NCBI RefSeq assembly: GCF_001484765.1
Contig: NZ_KQ947377.1
Location: 1-64,000, forward strand
DNA: 64,000 bases
Reading direction: 5' to 3'
From: Entomohabitans teleogrylli
GTDB lineage: Bacteria; Pseudomonadota; Gammaproteobacteria; Enterobacterales; Enterobacteriaceae
How positions within the stretch are numbered: position 1 is the stretch's first letter; the number at the start of each line of letters is the position of its first letter. The notes beneath the pieces are model-generated. The model ran no database searches. It was not told the DNA's origin and saw only the letters and a program-made list of their open reading frames with translations. The position numbers and the translations under genes were made by a program. Below are positions 42,486 to 52,368 of the stretch, one piece after another.

Positions 42486-43745
42486 TTATTTCGTCGCCAG
42501 CAGACGAGGAGTGATAAATACTACCAGTTCATGGCGTTCCTGCTCTTTTCCGCGATGGCGAAATAAATGCCCCAACAGCGGAACGGAAGAAAGTACCGGA
42601 ACCCGGTCCTCTGCACGACGCTGTTTGTGGCGAAATATCCCGCCCAGCGCGATAGTTTCACCGTCCTGCACTTCAACCTGGGTTTCTATCTCCTGTTTAT
42701 CTATCGCCAGCACTTCACCATCGCCCTGCTGCAGTTTCTGCCCTGGCATATTCTGGCTGATACGTAATTTCAACTGGACGCGCCCCCGGGACAACACCGT
42801 GGGCGTCACCTCCATTCCCAATACCGCCTCTTTAAATTCCACCGAAGTGGCGCCGCTCTCGCCGCTGGACACCTGATAGGGAATTTCACTGCCCTGTTTA
42901 ATGCTCGCCGGCTGGCGATGAGACGCCAGCAAGCGCGGGCTGGCAATGATGTCCACTTTGTTCTGTTGCTCAAGCGCGGAAAGTTCCAGAGAGAGAAAAC
43001 GCCCGTCAATCCGCCCGATGTTAAACCCCACCTGGGTACTGGCATTGCCGACAGAGAGATCCGCCGAAACGCCGGTTGGGCGTAAAAGCTTACCCTGCCC
43101 CTCCGCCGGCCCGGCGGCAGCCCACTTAATCCCCAGCTCGCGCAGGCTGTTACTGGCGATCGTTACAATATGGGCTGAAAGCTCGACCTGGCCAACCGGA
43201 ATGTCCATCTCCGCTACCCACTGTTTTACTTCCCGGAGCCTGTCGGCCGTGTCGAGAATCAGTAGCCGGTTGGTCCGGCGGTCCGCCACTACGCTGCCTC
43301 TGGCGCTCATCCCCGGGTGGCCTGTGGCTTTTAGCTGTTCGGCCAATTCCGCGACATCCGCATAGTGGATGACCAGGCTTTCGCTGCGCAGAGGAGCCTG
43401 CTGCAAACGGGCCTGGCGCTCCTGCGCGCGCTGCTGCTCCTGCTGATGTCGCCAGCCGCCGGGGGTAACGAACAGCACATTACCCTCCTTACGCCACTCC
43501 AGACCGGCGCTGTGCGCCACGATATTCATCGCCTGGCGCCACGGTACATTATTCAGGCTCAGGGAGATGTTGCCTTTTATCTCCGGCGCAGCCACCAGGT
43601 TTTGCCGCTGATGACCGGCCAGCGCCTGTAGCACCTGAGCGACCGGCGCCTCATCCACCACCAGCGAGACCGGGCTATTTTGCCGGGCCGCCGCGCTGTG
43701 GCTTAACAACAGGGCTGCTATTACAACCCACAGCATCCTTGCCAT
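42486..43745 (-). CDS. hofQ: Secretin HofQ
   Basis: A 419-residue outer-membrane secretin (E. coli 412), PilQ-like, implicated in use of external DNA as nutrient. The signal peptide MARMLWVVIAALLLSHSAAA is followed by STN and N1-type domains (about 40-165) and a C-terminal secretin domain (about 200-415), containing VEFKEAVLGMEVTPTV and the terminal VPVLSSVPLLGHLFRHR. The start has AAAAGGAGGAGTCA upstream. It overlaps hofP by 71 bp. Confidence 0.92.
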   Translation of the reverse strand: MARMLWVVIAALLLSHSAAARQNSPVSLVVDEAPVAQVLQALAGHQRQNLVAAPEIKGNISLSLNNVPWRQAMNIVAHSAGLEWRKEGNVLFVTPGGWRHQQEQQRAQERQARLQQAPLRSESLVIHYADVAELAEQLKATGHPGMSARGSVVADRRTNRLLILDTADRLREVKQWVAEMDIPVGQVELSAHIVTIASNSLRELGIKWAAAGPAEGQGKLLRPTGVSADLSVGNASTQVGFNIGRIDGRFLSLELSALEQQNKVDIIASPRLLASHRQPASIKQGSEIPYQVSSGESGATSVEFKEAVLGMEVTPTVLSRGRVQLKLRISQNMPGQKLQQGDGEVLAIDKQEIETQVEVQDGETIALGGIFRHKQRRAEDRVPVLSSVPLLGHLFRHRGKEQERHELVVFITPRLLATK

Positions 43746-44064
43746 TGACTCCTCCTTTTATTCCCCGTGGCCAACGCCACGACGGACACCGGGCCGGTCC
43801 GGACAGTACCAGACACTGTGCCGTCACTTGTTCCACCCGCCAGCCATCAATAATCACCGCACCAGCGCTGACCCGCCGCCAGCCGGTTTCTCTGGTTCTG
43901 ATGAATCCCGTAACACCGCGCTCGCCAACCAGCGCCCCGGCATAAAACGGTTCCGCCAGCGTCGGCCGACAGGGATCTGCCGCCGGGCGAAATGGATCCC
44001 GTAGCGCTGCCGGAGAAACGCTCAGCCATAAAATAACTAACCCCACCGCCCCTCTGAATCTCAT
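43675..44064 (-). CDS. hofP: HofP, DNA-utilisation pilus-assembly protein
   Basis: A 129-residue PilP-like small protein with an N-terminal hydrophobic signal (MRFRGAVGLVILWLSVSPAA), an RDPFRPAADPC start of the mature part and a conserved WRRV...WRWPR region. The last ~30 residues lie in the 71-bp overlap with hofQ and look unconstrained. An original stop may have been lost, or the reading frame shifted, near residue 100. It is ATGA-coupled to hofO. Confidence 0.8.
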   Translation of the reverse strand: MRFRGAVGLVILWLSVSPAALRDPFRPAADPCRPTLAEPFYAGALVGERGVTGFIRTRETGWRRVSAGAVIIDGWRVEQVTAQCLVLSGPARCPSWRWPRGIKGGVNGKDAVGCNSSPVVKPQRGGPAK

Positions 44065-44522
44065 CCTGGCACCTCCGCCAACTGGAGCGCCAGACGTAGT
44101 TTTTCTTCATGAGGCGCCAGAGAAAAGGTCAGCCGCGACGGCGCAAACCGCGCAAGCGCCGCAAACAGCCCGGGAACTTGCTCCCACTCCAGGTCGATCA
44201 GCAGTTCGGCTTCATTACCAGAAGGTTTCCAGCTCACCAGTTGCCCACCCGCCAGCTGCACAAAGGCCAGTACATTAAAAGCCGGACTGACCGACTGCTG
44301 TCTGGCGATTTCGGTTCTGGCCGCCACGGCTTCAGGCAATGGCAACGCCAGCAACTGCCGCCGCCCGGCGTCCAGAGTCTGCATTTGCGCAGCAACGGCG
44401 CGCTCCTGCTCCCCAATCTGCGATCGAAGAGGACGCACGCCCCACCACTCCCCACACACCCCGACGACCAGCGCTGGCACCAGAACGCCCCCCGCCAACC
44501 TGAGTCGTTCATGTCGGTTCAT
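44061..44522 (-). CDS. hofO: HofO, DNA-utilisation pilus-assembly protein
   Basis: A 153-residue bitopic protein resembling PilO. One transmembrane helix at the N-terminus (GGVLVPALVVGVCGEWWGV) is followed by a coiled coil and an alpha/beta domain. I choose ATG 44522 (MNRHERLRL) because it makes an exact ATGA overlap with the hofN stop; the frame also extends upstream within hofN. Confidence 0.83.
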   Translation of the reverse strand: MNRHERLRLAGGVLVPALVVGVCGEWWGVRPLRSQIGEQERAVAAQMQTLDAGRRQLLALPLPEAVAARTEIARQQSVSPAFNVLAFVQLAGGQLVSWKPSGNEAELLIDLEWEQVPGLFAALARFAPSRLTFSLAPHEEKLRLALQLAEVPG

Positions 44523-45055
44523 AACGCCGCTCCGCGGCGCAGCCTGAGACGCCATAACCATTTTCCGGACGCCTCACGTTGCAGCGTCTCCAGACTGACG
44601 TGGTTGTAGCCCAGCCGTCCGAGCGCGGTCTCAAGTATCAGGATCGAGGAATCCGACGCACCCAGACCGGTAAGTATCAATTGCTGCTCGCTGGCGGACA
44701 GCGTCGTCAGCCAGACATCGGCCGGCATCTGCTGCGCCAGTTGGGTAAGTTCGCCCTGCCAGCGGTTTACCGCATCACGGGCGGCCTGCTGACGCTCAGC
44801 CTGCCGCTCCAGCGACTTGAGCTGTTCCACTTCCCTGGCGCGCTGCGCTATCGCGTTGCCGTAACCCTGCCGGAGATGCTGATAATGCATCATCATGCTC
44901 TCCTGCTGGCGTAGCGCCAGCGACCATCCGGCCCAGCGCTGCCAAAGCACCAGCGCCACAACAACCAGCAGCGCCGCTCCTGCCGCGCCGGTTTGCCGAT
45001 AGCGCGCCTGACGCCGGCTGGCGCGCCAGGGCAGCAAATTAACCAGCGAACTCAT
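44519..45055 (-). CDS. hofN: HofN, DNA-utilisation pilus-assembly protein
   Basis: A 178-residue PilN-like bitopic protein: the short cytoplasmic MSSLVNLLPWRASRRQ (the conserved N-L-L-P-W-R peptide that docks on PilM-type partners), one transmembrane helix, a coiled coil, then a periplasmic domain. Start 45055 gives an ATGA overlap with the hofM stop and nearly E. coli length (179). Confidence 0.86.
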   Translation of the reverse strand: MSSLVNLLPWRASRRQARYRQTGAAGAALLVVVALVLWQRWAGWSLALRQQESMMMHYQHLRQGYGNAIAQRAREVEQLKSLERQAERQQAARDAVNRWQGELTQLAQQMPADVWLTTLSASEQQLILTGLGASDSSILILETALGRLGYNHVSLETLQREASGKWLWRLRLRRGAAL

Positions 45056-45861
45056 CCCGCGATACTCCCAATCGCCAGGCCAATGGCGACAGCAAAATCG
45101 CCGCCACGGGTAGGCAGCGGCGGCTGGAGTTGTGCGAACACACACCAGGGATCGAAACGGTTCACCGCCGCCGCTGTGGGTTCCCGGTCACACAGCCAGA
45201 TATCTCCGTCGCTGCAGCCCAGGCGCTGGCACAGATCGGCCAGCGTCGGGCAATGTTGCCGCTCATACATACCCCAGCGCTCTGCGCCGGCCCACAGCCA
45301 CTGGTGCGCGGTCGCATAAACCAGCCAGGGAGCCGGCGACTGCGCCAGCCACGGCAAAAAACTTTGCAGCGCGCAGGCGTCCGGAACCATCGCTTCAGGG
45401 CGCAGATGGAGTGACGAAAGGGTGTTTTGTAGAGATGTTATTTCTGATTTTCGCCCACCAGTGACGTCGATCACACCGACCTCGCCGACGCGCGGCGCGT
45501 AGTCCCAGTACAGCGGTTCAGCGACAATCTGTAGCTGCTGTATCGCCGACTGTGCCACATAGCCGCCAAGCTGCGCTTCGTTCAGGCTGCGCGGCGGCGC
45601 GGCGACCTGGCGCTGCAGGGTACGCCCAGCGGGAAATGACACCCGTAACCGATGGCGATAAGGCAATAACTTATGCCAGCCGGCGAGGCCACGTCGCAGC
45701 CGTTCCGCCGGCGCCAGCGACTGCGCGTCAGCGCCGCATCCCACCAGCGGAATCTGCCACCAGCGGCGCAGTTGCCACCCCTGGCGACAGCGCACCACCC
45801 CCACAGCGAAAATGTTATCTGACTGAATATCCAGCCCTATTTGCCAGTTGCCTGTTATCAT
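45052..45861 (-). CDS. hofM: HofM, PilM-like protein for DNA utilisation
   Basis: A 269-residue actin-fold PilM-like cytoplasmic protein (E. coli 259), expected to bind the HofN N-terminal peptide. The N-terminal strand WQIGLDIQSDNIFAVGVV fits the fold. It is first of the ATGA-linked hofMNOPQ series and divergent from mrcA over 119 bp. Confidence 0.88.
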   Translation of the reverse strand: MITGNWQIGLDIQSDNIFAVGVVRCRQGWQLRRWWQIPLVGCGADAQSLAPAERLRRGLAGWHKLLPYRHRLRVSFPAGRTLQRQVAAPPRSLNEAQLGGYVAQSAIQQLQIVAEPLYWDYAPRVGEVGVIDVTGGRKSEITSLQNTLSSLHLRPEAMVPDACALQSFLPWLAQSPAPWLVYATAHQWLWAGAERWGMYERQHCPTLADLCQRLGCSDGDIWLCDREPTAAAVNRFDPWCVFAQLQPPLPTRGGDFAVAIGLAIGSIAG

Positions 45862-45980
45862 GACGGACGACCTCCCTGCCCCATGCTGCTAAAATGCCGT
45901 ATCAAAGCTTCTGGCTTGCCTTTATACTACCGCGCGGTTGTTTATAAACTGCCCAGTTAACACTAAATGAGAAATGCCGA

Positions 45981-48533
45981 GTGAAGTTCGTAAAGTATTT
46001 ATTCATCCTTGCAGTGTGTTGCATCCTGTTGGGAGCCGGCTCGATCTACGGTCTCTACAAATATGTTGAGCCTCAGTTGCCGGACGTCGCCACACTGAAA
46101 GATGTGCGCCTCCAGATTCCGATGCAGGTTTACAGCGCCGACGGCGAGCTGATCGCCCAGTTCGGCGAAAAGCGCCGCATCCCCGTAGTGCTTAGCCAGA
46201 TCCCGCCGGAAATGGTCAAAGCGTTTATCGCTACCGAAGATAGCCGTTTCTACGAGCACCACGGCGTCGATCCGATCGGGATTTTCCGCGCCGCCAGCGT
46301 GGCGCTCTTTTCCGGACGCGCCACCCAGGGGGCGAGTACTATCACCCAGCAACTGGCGCGTAACTTTTTCCTGAGTCCGGAAAAGACGCTGATGCGTAAG
46401 ATCAAGGAAGTCTTTCTGGCGATCCGCATTGAGCAACTGCTCAGTAAAGACGAAATCCTTGAGCTGTATCTGAACAAAATCTATCTCGGCTACCGGGCTT
46501 ACGGCGTCGGCGCCGCGGCGCAGGTCTACTTCGGGAAAACCCTCGATCAGCTTACGCTGAGCGAGATGGCGGTGATTGCAGGTTTGCCTAAAGCGCCATC
46601 CACTTTTAACCCGCTGTATTCTATGGATCGCGCCACCGCGCGCCGCAATGTGGTGCTATCGCGCATGCTGGCAGAAGGTTATCTCAACCGCAGCCAGTAC
46701 GATGACGCGCGTAATCAGCCCATTGAGGCTAACTACCATGCGCCGGAAATCGCCTTTTCTTCGCCCTATATCGCAGAAATGGTGCGTATCGAGATGGTGA
46801 ATCGCTACGGCGAAAATGCCTATACCGACGGCTATCGGGTATACACCACCATAAACCGCAAAACGCAGCAGGCGGCGCAGAAAGCGCTGCGCGATAATGT
46901 CATGGCTTATGACATGCGCCACGGTTACCGGGGACCGACCAACCAGTTATGGAAAATTGGCGAGACGCCCTGGGAGCAGAAAAAAATTATCGCCTCCCTG
47001 AAAAGCCTGCCCACCTACGGACCGCTGCTTCCGGCCGTCGTCACCGCCGCCACGCCGACCGAAGCTACCGCGCTACTGGCGGACGGGAGTTCTGTCGCGC
47101 TGACGATGGAAGGGGTGCGCTGGGCGCGTCCGTATCGTTCTGATACCGCGCAGGGGCCGACGCCGCGTAAAGTCACCGATGTGGTGCAAACCGGCCAGCA
47201 GATCTGGGTCCGTCAGGTAGACACCGCCTGGTGGCTGGGGCAAGTACCGGACGTCAACTCGGCGCTGGTCTCGATTAACCCGAAAGACGGCGCGATCATC
47301 GCCCTGGTGGGCGGTTTCGACTTCAATCAAAGTAAATTCAACCGCGCCACCCAGGCCCTGCGCCAGGTCGGTTCCAACATCAAACCGTTCCTGTATACGG
47401 CAGCCATGGATAAAGGCCTGACGCTGGCCAGCATCCTTAACGATGTGCCGATTTCCCGCTGGGACGCCGGCGCTGGCTCCGACTGGCGCCCGAAAAACTC
47501 GCCGCCGGTGTACGACGGGCCCATCCGTCTGCGTCAGGGGCTGGGGCAGTCGAAAAACGTGGTGATGGTACGCGCCATGCGCGCCATGGGCGTTGACTAC
47601 GCGGCTGAATATCTGCAGCGCTTCGGTTTTCCGGCGCAGAATATCGTCCATACCGAATCGCTGGCGCTGGGCTCGGCATCGTTTACGCCGCTGCAGGTTG
47701 CCCGCGGCTATGCGGTAATGACCAACGGCGGGTTCCTGGTCGATCCCTGGTTCATCGCGAAAATCGAAAGCGACATGGGCGGTACCGTGTTTGAAGCGCA
47801 GCCGAAAATCGCCTGTCCGGAATGCAACCTGCCGGTGATCTACGGCAGCACGCCGAAATCCGATTTGCTGGAAAATCACGACGTGGAAAACGTTGCGGTG
47901 TCTCAGGAGCCGCACAACAGCACGGTGCCAATGCCGCAACTGGAACAAGCCAACCAGGCGCTGGTCGCCCAAAGCCAGCCGCAGCAATACGCCCCTCACG
48001 TGATCAATACCCCGCTCACGTTCCTGATCAAAAGCGCCCTGAACACTAACGTTTTCGGTGAACCAGGCTGGCAGGGTACCGGCTGGCGCGCTGCGCGCGA
48101 TCTCGGGCGCCGCGATATCGGCGGCAAAACTGGTACCACCAACAGCTCAAAAGACGCCTGGTTCTCCGGCTATGGCCCGGGAGTCGTCACCACGGTCTGG
48201 ATTGGGTTTGACGATCACCGCCGCAACCTGGGCCGCACCACGGCTTCCGGTGCGATTAAAGACCAGATTTCCGGCTATGAAGGCGGCGCCAAAAGCGCTC
48301 AACCTGCCTGGGATGCCTTTATGAAAGCAGCGCTGGAAGGGGTGCCGGAACAACCGTTAACGCCGCCGCCGGGCGTTATTACCGTGAATATCGATCGGGC
48401 CACCGGCCAGCTTGCCAGCGGCGGCAGCAGCCGACCTGAGTTCTTTATTGATGGTACACAGCCCACTCACCAGGCGATCCATGAAGTGGGCACCACGGTA
48501 ATTGATAACGGCGAGTCTCAGGAATTGTTCTGA
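45981..48533 (+). CDS. mrcA: Penicillin-binding protein 1A
   Basis: An 850-residue bifunctional class A PBP. After a short cytoplasmic end and a transmembrane helix (about 6-27), the GT51 glycosyltransferase domain carries catalytic E86 in ATEDSRFYEHHGVD and the QGASTITQQLARN motif. An OB-like ODD domain (about 310-420) follows. The transpeptidase has S465 in GSNIKPF and KTGTT at 716-720. Numbers agree with E. coli PBP1A of equal length. Confidence 0.98.
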   Translation: MKFVKYLFILAVCCILLGAGSIYGLYKYVEPQLPDVATLKDVRLQIPMQVYSADGELIAQFGEKRRIPVVLSQIPPEMVKAFIATEDSRFYEHHGVDPIGIFRAASVALFSGRATQGASTITQQLARNFFLSPEKTLMRKIKEVFLAIRIEQLLSKDEILELYLNKIYLGYRAYGVGAAAQVYFGKTLDQLTLSEMAVIAGLPKAPSTFNPLYSMDRATARRNVVLSRMLAEGYLNRSQYDDARNQPIEANYHAPEIAFSSPYIAEMVRIEMVNRYGENAYTDGYRVYTTINRKTQQAAQKALRDNVMAYDMRHGYRGPTNQLWKIGETPWEQKKIIASLKSLPTYGPLLPAVVTAATPTEATALLADGSSVALTMEGVRWARPYRSDTAQGPTPRKVTDVVQTGQQIWVRQVDTAWWLGQVPDVNSALVSINPKDGAIIALVGGFDFNQSKFNRATQALRQVGSNIKPFLYTAAMDKGLTLASILNDVPISRWDAGAGSDWRPKNSPPVYDGPIRLRQGLGQSKNVVMVRAMRAMGVDYAAEYLQRFGFPAQNIVHTESLALGSASFTPLQVARGYAVMTNGGFLVDPWFIAKIESDMGGTVFEAQPKIACPECNLPVIYGSTPKSDLLENHDVENVAVSQEPHNSTVPMPQLEQANQALVAQSQPQQYAPHVINTPLTFLIKSALNTNVFGEPGWQGTGWRAARDLGRRDIGGKTGTTNSSKDAWFSGYGPGVVTTVWIGFDDHRRNLGRTTASGAIKDQISGYEGGAKSAQPAWDAFMKAALEGVPEQPLTPPPGVITVNIDRATGQLASGGSSRPEFFIDGTQPTHQAIHEVGTTVIDNGESQELF

Positions 48534-48561
48534 CAGGTATCGGCTGCCGGCCCGCCACAAT

Positions 48562-48598
48562 AAAAAAACCCCTGACTCATTGAGCAGGGGCTTTTTTT
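48562..48598. terminator. Bidirectional terminator between mrcA and nudE
   Basis: CCCCTG (48569-48574) pairs with CAGGGG (48585-48590), with inner CTC/GAG, flanked by seven A on one side and seven T on the other. It serves both convergent genes. Confidence 0.92.
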
Positions 48599-48616
48599 AA
48601 CCGCCAGGATCAGCCG

Positions 48617-49177
48617 CTACAGCCGCCCCTGCTGGCGCAGCCATTCGCGCACCAGGAACAGTGCGCTGACATTACGGGCTTCGCCAAAATCGGGTTCGTC
48701 AAGCAGCGCCATCATCTCATTGAGCGGCCAGCGCACCTGGGGCAGCGGCTCGGGTTCATCGCCGGGCAGCGACTCAGGATACAAATCCTCAGCCACCATG
48801 ACATTCATTTTGCTGGAAAAATAAGAGGGCGCCATAGTCAGATTACGCAGAAACGTCAACTGCCGGGCGCCAAACCCGACTTCTTCTTTCAGTTCGCGGT
48901 TGGCCGCTTCATACATTGTCTCACCCGGGTCGATAAGCCCCTTCGAGAAGCCCAGCTCATAACTTTCAGTCCCCACCGCATATTCGCGGATCAGGATCAG
49001 ACTGTTATCAACAATCGGCACAATCATCACCGCTTCACGGCTGGAAGGCCGCATCCGCTCATACACCCGCTGTACGCCGTTACTGAACTCCAGCGAGACA
49101 GTTTCTACATTAAACAGACGCGAACGAGCCACGGTTTCAACGTTCAGGATGACCGGTTTTTTTAGTGGTTCACTCAT
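48617..49177 (-). CDS. nudE: ADP-ribose/adenosine nucleotide Nudix hydrolase NudE
   Basis: A 186-residue Nudix hydrolase acting on ADP-ribose, Ap3A and NADH. The complete Nudix box GLIDPGETMYEAANRELKEE continues VGF, with all catalytic glutamates, in contrast to the NrtR-like protein in this window. Length equals E. coli NudE. It is convergent with mrcA. Confidence 0.96.
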   Translation of the reverse strand: MSEPLKKPVILNVETVARSRLFNVETVSLEFSNGVQRVYERMRPSSREAVMIVPIVDNSLILIREYAVGTESYELGFSKGLIDPGETMYEAANRELKEEVGFGARQLTFLRNLTMAPSYFSSKMNVMVAEDLYPESLPGDEPEPLPQVRWPLNEMMALLDEPDFGEARNVSALFLVREWLRQQGRL

Positions 49178-49503
49178 CGGGGCGGACTTCTCAGGTTAGA
49201 CATACGCAGCATTGTGCGACACACCGCACGCTTTGAGCAATGGAAATCGCTATCTATTTACATTTCCGTAACCTGCATAGACCACATGTCAAAAAAAAGC
49301 AACTTCCCGACGGTTGCAAACGAACCAGGAATTTGCTGATATTTCGCTTTTAGCGGCTTTGCTACTATCGCGCCACCGTTGGTGTGCCTTCGCGCTGAAC
49401 AAAAATACCGCAGTCCTCTGCCCACGCCAGCGCGCAATCACCCTGGCTTGTGAACATATGTTATACGCTGCACCAGAAGAAAGATGATAATCATGGGGAA
49501 TGA
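49178..49503. other. nudE-igaA divergent intergenic region
   Basis: A 326-bp region with divergent promoters expected but none near consensus; TACTAT (49363-49368) is a possible plus-strand -10. The palindromic 11-mer ATGATAATCAT (49484-49494) lies just before the igaA ribosome-binding site. No coding potential is evident. Confidence 0.4.
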
Positions 49504-51618
49504 ATGAGCGCTGTGCTGATATTCATTACGGTAATGTTCGTAAGTCTTGTCGTGGCTGGCGTCTGGTACTGGCGCTATCAGTACGGCAAGCTTTCGTCCC
49601 TGCCATTCCCCGGAGCATCTACCCGTCGGCTGACCGCCGCCGAACGCAGCGCCGCCGAAAACTATCTGGACACGGTAAATCGCTCACGGCAGATCATGGC
49701 GTCCGCCGCGCCGGCGCCGCTTTCGCTCAACGCCCACAGCAACACCGTCATCTGCCTGACCCGCTCGATCACTCGTTACGGGCTATCCGGCGATGCGCCG
49801 AACAAATGGCGCTATTACCTGGAATCCACCGAAGTTCATCTTCCCCCCTTCTGGGAACAGTACATTTCCAGCGATAATGACATTGAGCTGATTGCCACCG
49901 ACTCTCTGCCGCTGGTGATCTCCCTTAACGGGCATAGCCTGCAGGAGTACCTCAGCGAAGCGCACAGCGCTCCTGCGCTGGAAAACCCCTCATCCAACCA
50001 GGCCTCGATCCGCCGGGAAGAGAGCGAGCAGGTTGAATTACTGCGCACCCGTAAAGAGACCCGGGAAGAGTACCAGCTCAGCCGCCAGGAAGGGCTGCGG
50101 GAAGCATTCCTGATGGTCTGCGCCTTTTTGCTGTTATTTCTTTGTCTGATTACCCCCGGATTTATGCAGCCCTGGCTGCTGGGCGGAGGCTGTGTAGTGC
50201 TGGCGGCCAGTCTGTGGGGGCTGTTTGGCCCGCCGCTGAACAGCGCATTGCGGGAAATCCACTGCCTGCGCGGGACGCCAAAACGCTGGGGGCTGTTCGG
50301 GGAATCAAACCAGGATCAGGCCAGCAATATCTCAATGGGCATTATCGACCTGATTTATCCGGCGCACTGGCGCCCGTTTATCGCCAATGATCTGGGCCAG
50401 ACGACGGAAATTGATATTTATCTCGATCGCCACGTGGCGCGCCAGGGGCCGTATCTGTCCCTGCATGATGAAGTAAAACATTTTCCCCTCCAGCCGTGGA
50501 TCCGCAACCTGATCATCGCCACCGGCGCGCTGGTAGTCCTGATCATGATGGTGCTGTGGGTGCCGCTGGATATGCCGCTCAAACTGACCCTTTCCTGGCT
50601 TAAAGGCGCCCAGACCATTGAGACGACCGATGTCAGGCAACTCGAACAGGCCGGGCTACGGGTTGGCGACACGCTACGGGTGCGCGGTAAAGGGATGTGT
50701 AACATCAGCATGTCCGGTAGCTTCCCGGCGCGTCAGGGGAGCGCTTTCGCGCCCTTCGACTGCTCGCAGATTATCTGGAATACCGCCCGCCCGCTGCCGC
50801 TGCCGGAATCGGATATGGTCGACAAGGCCTCGGCGCTGATTGACGTGGTAAGTCGCCAGCTTCATCCGCAAACCGGGGATGATAATAAAGTCAATCCGCA
50901 ACTGGCTTCGGCTATTCAGAAATCCGGCATGATCCTGATGAGCGATTTTGCCAGTATTGTGAAAAACACTCAGGCGCTGTGTACCGGCGAAGATGAATGC
51001 GTGCGTCTGAAAAATGCGCTGGTCAATCTGGGCAACAGTAAAGACTGGGACACCCTGACCCGGCGCGCCAATGCCGGAAAGTTAAACGGCGTAAATCTGG
51101 TGTTGCGTCCGGTGAGCGCCGAGTCGCTGGATAATCTGGTGACGACGTCTACCGCGCCGTTCTTCCTGCGTGAAACATCGCGCGCCGCACAGGCGTTGAA
51201 CAGCCCGGCGCCGGGCGGTTTCGTTATCGCCAGCGATGAAGGCAACGATCTGGTCAACCTGCCCTCGCCGCCGGTGGCGCTGAATGACCACCCGCCTCAG
51301 GAGCAGTGGCAGGCCTTCCGCCGTCTGGCGGAATCGCTACTCGACACGCCGTTCAGCGCGGAAGGTATTGTCACCAGTCTGCGTACCGACGCCAACGGCA
51401 CCCGCCACGTTATGCTGCACGCGATCCCGGACAGTTCCGGCATGTGGCGCAACGTCAGCACCACACTACTGCTGGTGTCGATGCTTGTCGCGCTGTGCTA
51501 CAACGGCTTCCTCGCCATCCGCCGCTATCAGCGCCATCAGTCGCGGCTGGCGCAAATCCAGCAGTATTACGAAAACTGCCTCAATGACCATCTGCTGACC
51601 CATCAGGAGCTTCCCTGA
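49504..51618 (+). CDS. igaA: IgaA, inner-membrane inhibitor of the Rcs phosphorelay
   Basis: A 704-residue membrane protein (E. coli YrfF 711). It has an N-terminal membrane helix, two membrane regions near 200-245 and 335-360, a large periplasmic domain (about 365-650, with its four cysteines in MCNIS, FDCSQ, LCTG and ECVRL), and a C-terminal helix (about 655-675). IgaA holds RcsD/RcsC inactive and is essential in many enterobacteria with an intact Rcs system. Residues facing the cytoplasm, such as REIHCLRGTPKRWGLFG, are well conserved. Confidence 0.94.
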   Translation: MSAVLIFITVMFVSLVVAGVWYWRYQYGKLSSLPFPGASTRRLTAAERSAAENYLDTVNRSRQIMASAAPAPLSLNAHSNTVICLTRSITRYGLSGDAPNKWRYYLESTEVHLPPFWEQYISSDNDIELIATDSLPLVISLNGHSLQEYLSEAHSAPALENPSSNQASIRREESEQVELLRTRKETREEYQLSRQEGLREAFLMVCAFLLLFLCLITPGFMQPWLLGGGCVVLAASLWGLFGPPLNSALREIHCLRGTPKRWGLFGESNQDQASNISMGIIDLIYPAHWRPFIANDLGQTTEIDIYLDRHVARQGPYLSLHDEVKHFPLQPWIRNLIIATGALVVLIMMVLWVPLDMPLKLTLSWLKGAQTIETTDVRQLEQAGLRVGDTLRVRGKGMCNISMSGSFPARQGSAFAPFDCSQIIWNTARPLPLPESDMVDKASALIDVVSRQLHPQTGDDNKVNPQLASAIQKSGMILMSDFASIVKNTQALCTGEDECVRLKNALVNLGNSKDWDTLTRRANAGKLNGVNLVLRPVSAESLDNLVTTSTAPFFLRETSRAAQALNSPAPGGFVIASDEGNDLVNLPSPPVALNDHPPQEQWQAFRRLAESLLDTPFSAEGIVTSLRTDANGTRHVMLHAIPDSSGMWRNVSTTLLLVSMLVALCYNGFLAIRRYQRHQSRLAQIQQYYENCLNDHLLTHQELP

Positions 51619-51690
51619 CGCAGCGCTGTTCGAGCGCGACGCCGGCTTGTGCTACCCTGTCGCGCACTCAGCCCTGCAACCGGAGCTTTT

Positions 51691-52368
51691 ATGTCTTGTG
51701 ATATCGACTGGAAAAATATCGATACCGTTCTGCTGGATATGGACGGTACGCTGCTGGACCTCGCCTTTGATAACTTCTTCTGGCAGGAGCTGGTACCGCA
51801 AACCCTGAGCGAGCAGCGTGGGTTGAGCACCGAACAGGCGCAGGCGCTGATTCGCCATGAATACCATGCCGTCGCCCATACGCTAAACTGGTACTGTCTG
51901 GACTACTGGAGCGATCGGCTGGGGCTGGATATCTGCGCGATGACCACCGCGCAGGGGCCAAAAGCGGTATTACGCGACGATACCATCCCGTTCCTGGAGA
52001 GCCTGGAGAACTGCGGTAAGCAGCGCATCCTGCTGACCAACGCCCATCCCCATAATCTGGCGGTGAAGCTGGAGCATACCGGGCTGGACAGACACCTTGA
52101 TTTATTACTTTCCACCCACACATTTGGATATCCGAAAGAAGATCAGCGCCTGTGGCAGGCCGTGGCCGAACGTACCGGCCTGCGCGCCGGCAGAACACTG
52201 TTTATTGACGACAGCGAGGCCATACTGGATGCCGCGAACCGCTTCGGTATCCGCTACTGCTTCGGCGTTGCCAATCCTGACTCCGGTTTGAGCGACAAAC
52301 AGTACCAGCGTCATCCGGCGTTGAGCGATTACCGGCGCCTCATCCCCGGACTTCTGGAGCACGCGTGA
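51691..52368 (+). CDS. yrfG: HAD-family GMP/IMP nucleotidase YrfG
   Basis: A 225-residue HAD phosphatase with preference for purine nucleotides in E. coli. Motif I is LLDMDGTLLDLAFDN, motif II ILLTNAHPHN, motif III FGYPKEDQRLW and motif IV FIDDSEAILDAA. The start at 51691 has CGGAG 5 bp upstream; an open extension to 51649 has no support. The stop overlaps the hslR GTG start (GTGA). Confidence 0.94.
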   Translation: MSCDIDWKNIDTVLLDMDGTLLDLAFDNFFWQELVPQTLSEQRGLSTEQAQALIRHEYHAVAHTLNWYCLDYWSDRLGLDICAMTTAQGPKAVLRDDTIPFLESLENCGKQRILLTNAHPHNLAVKLEHTGLDRHLDLLLSTHTFGYPKEDQRLWQAVAERTGLRAGRTLFIDDSEAILDAANRFGIRYCFGVANPDSGLSDKQYQRHPALSDYRRLIPGLLEHA

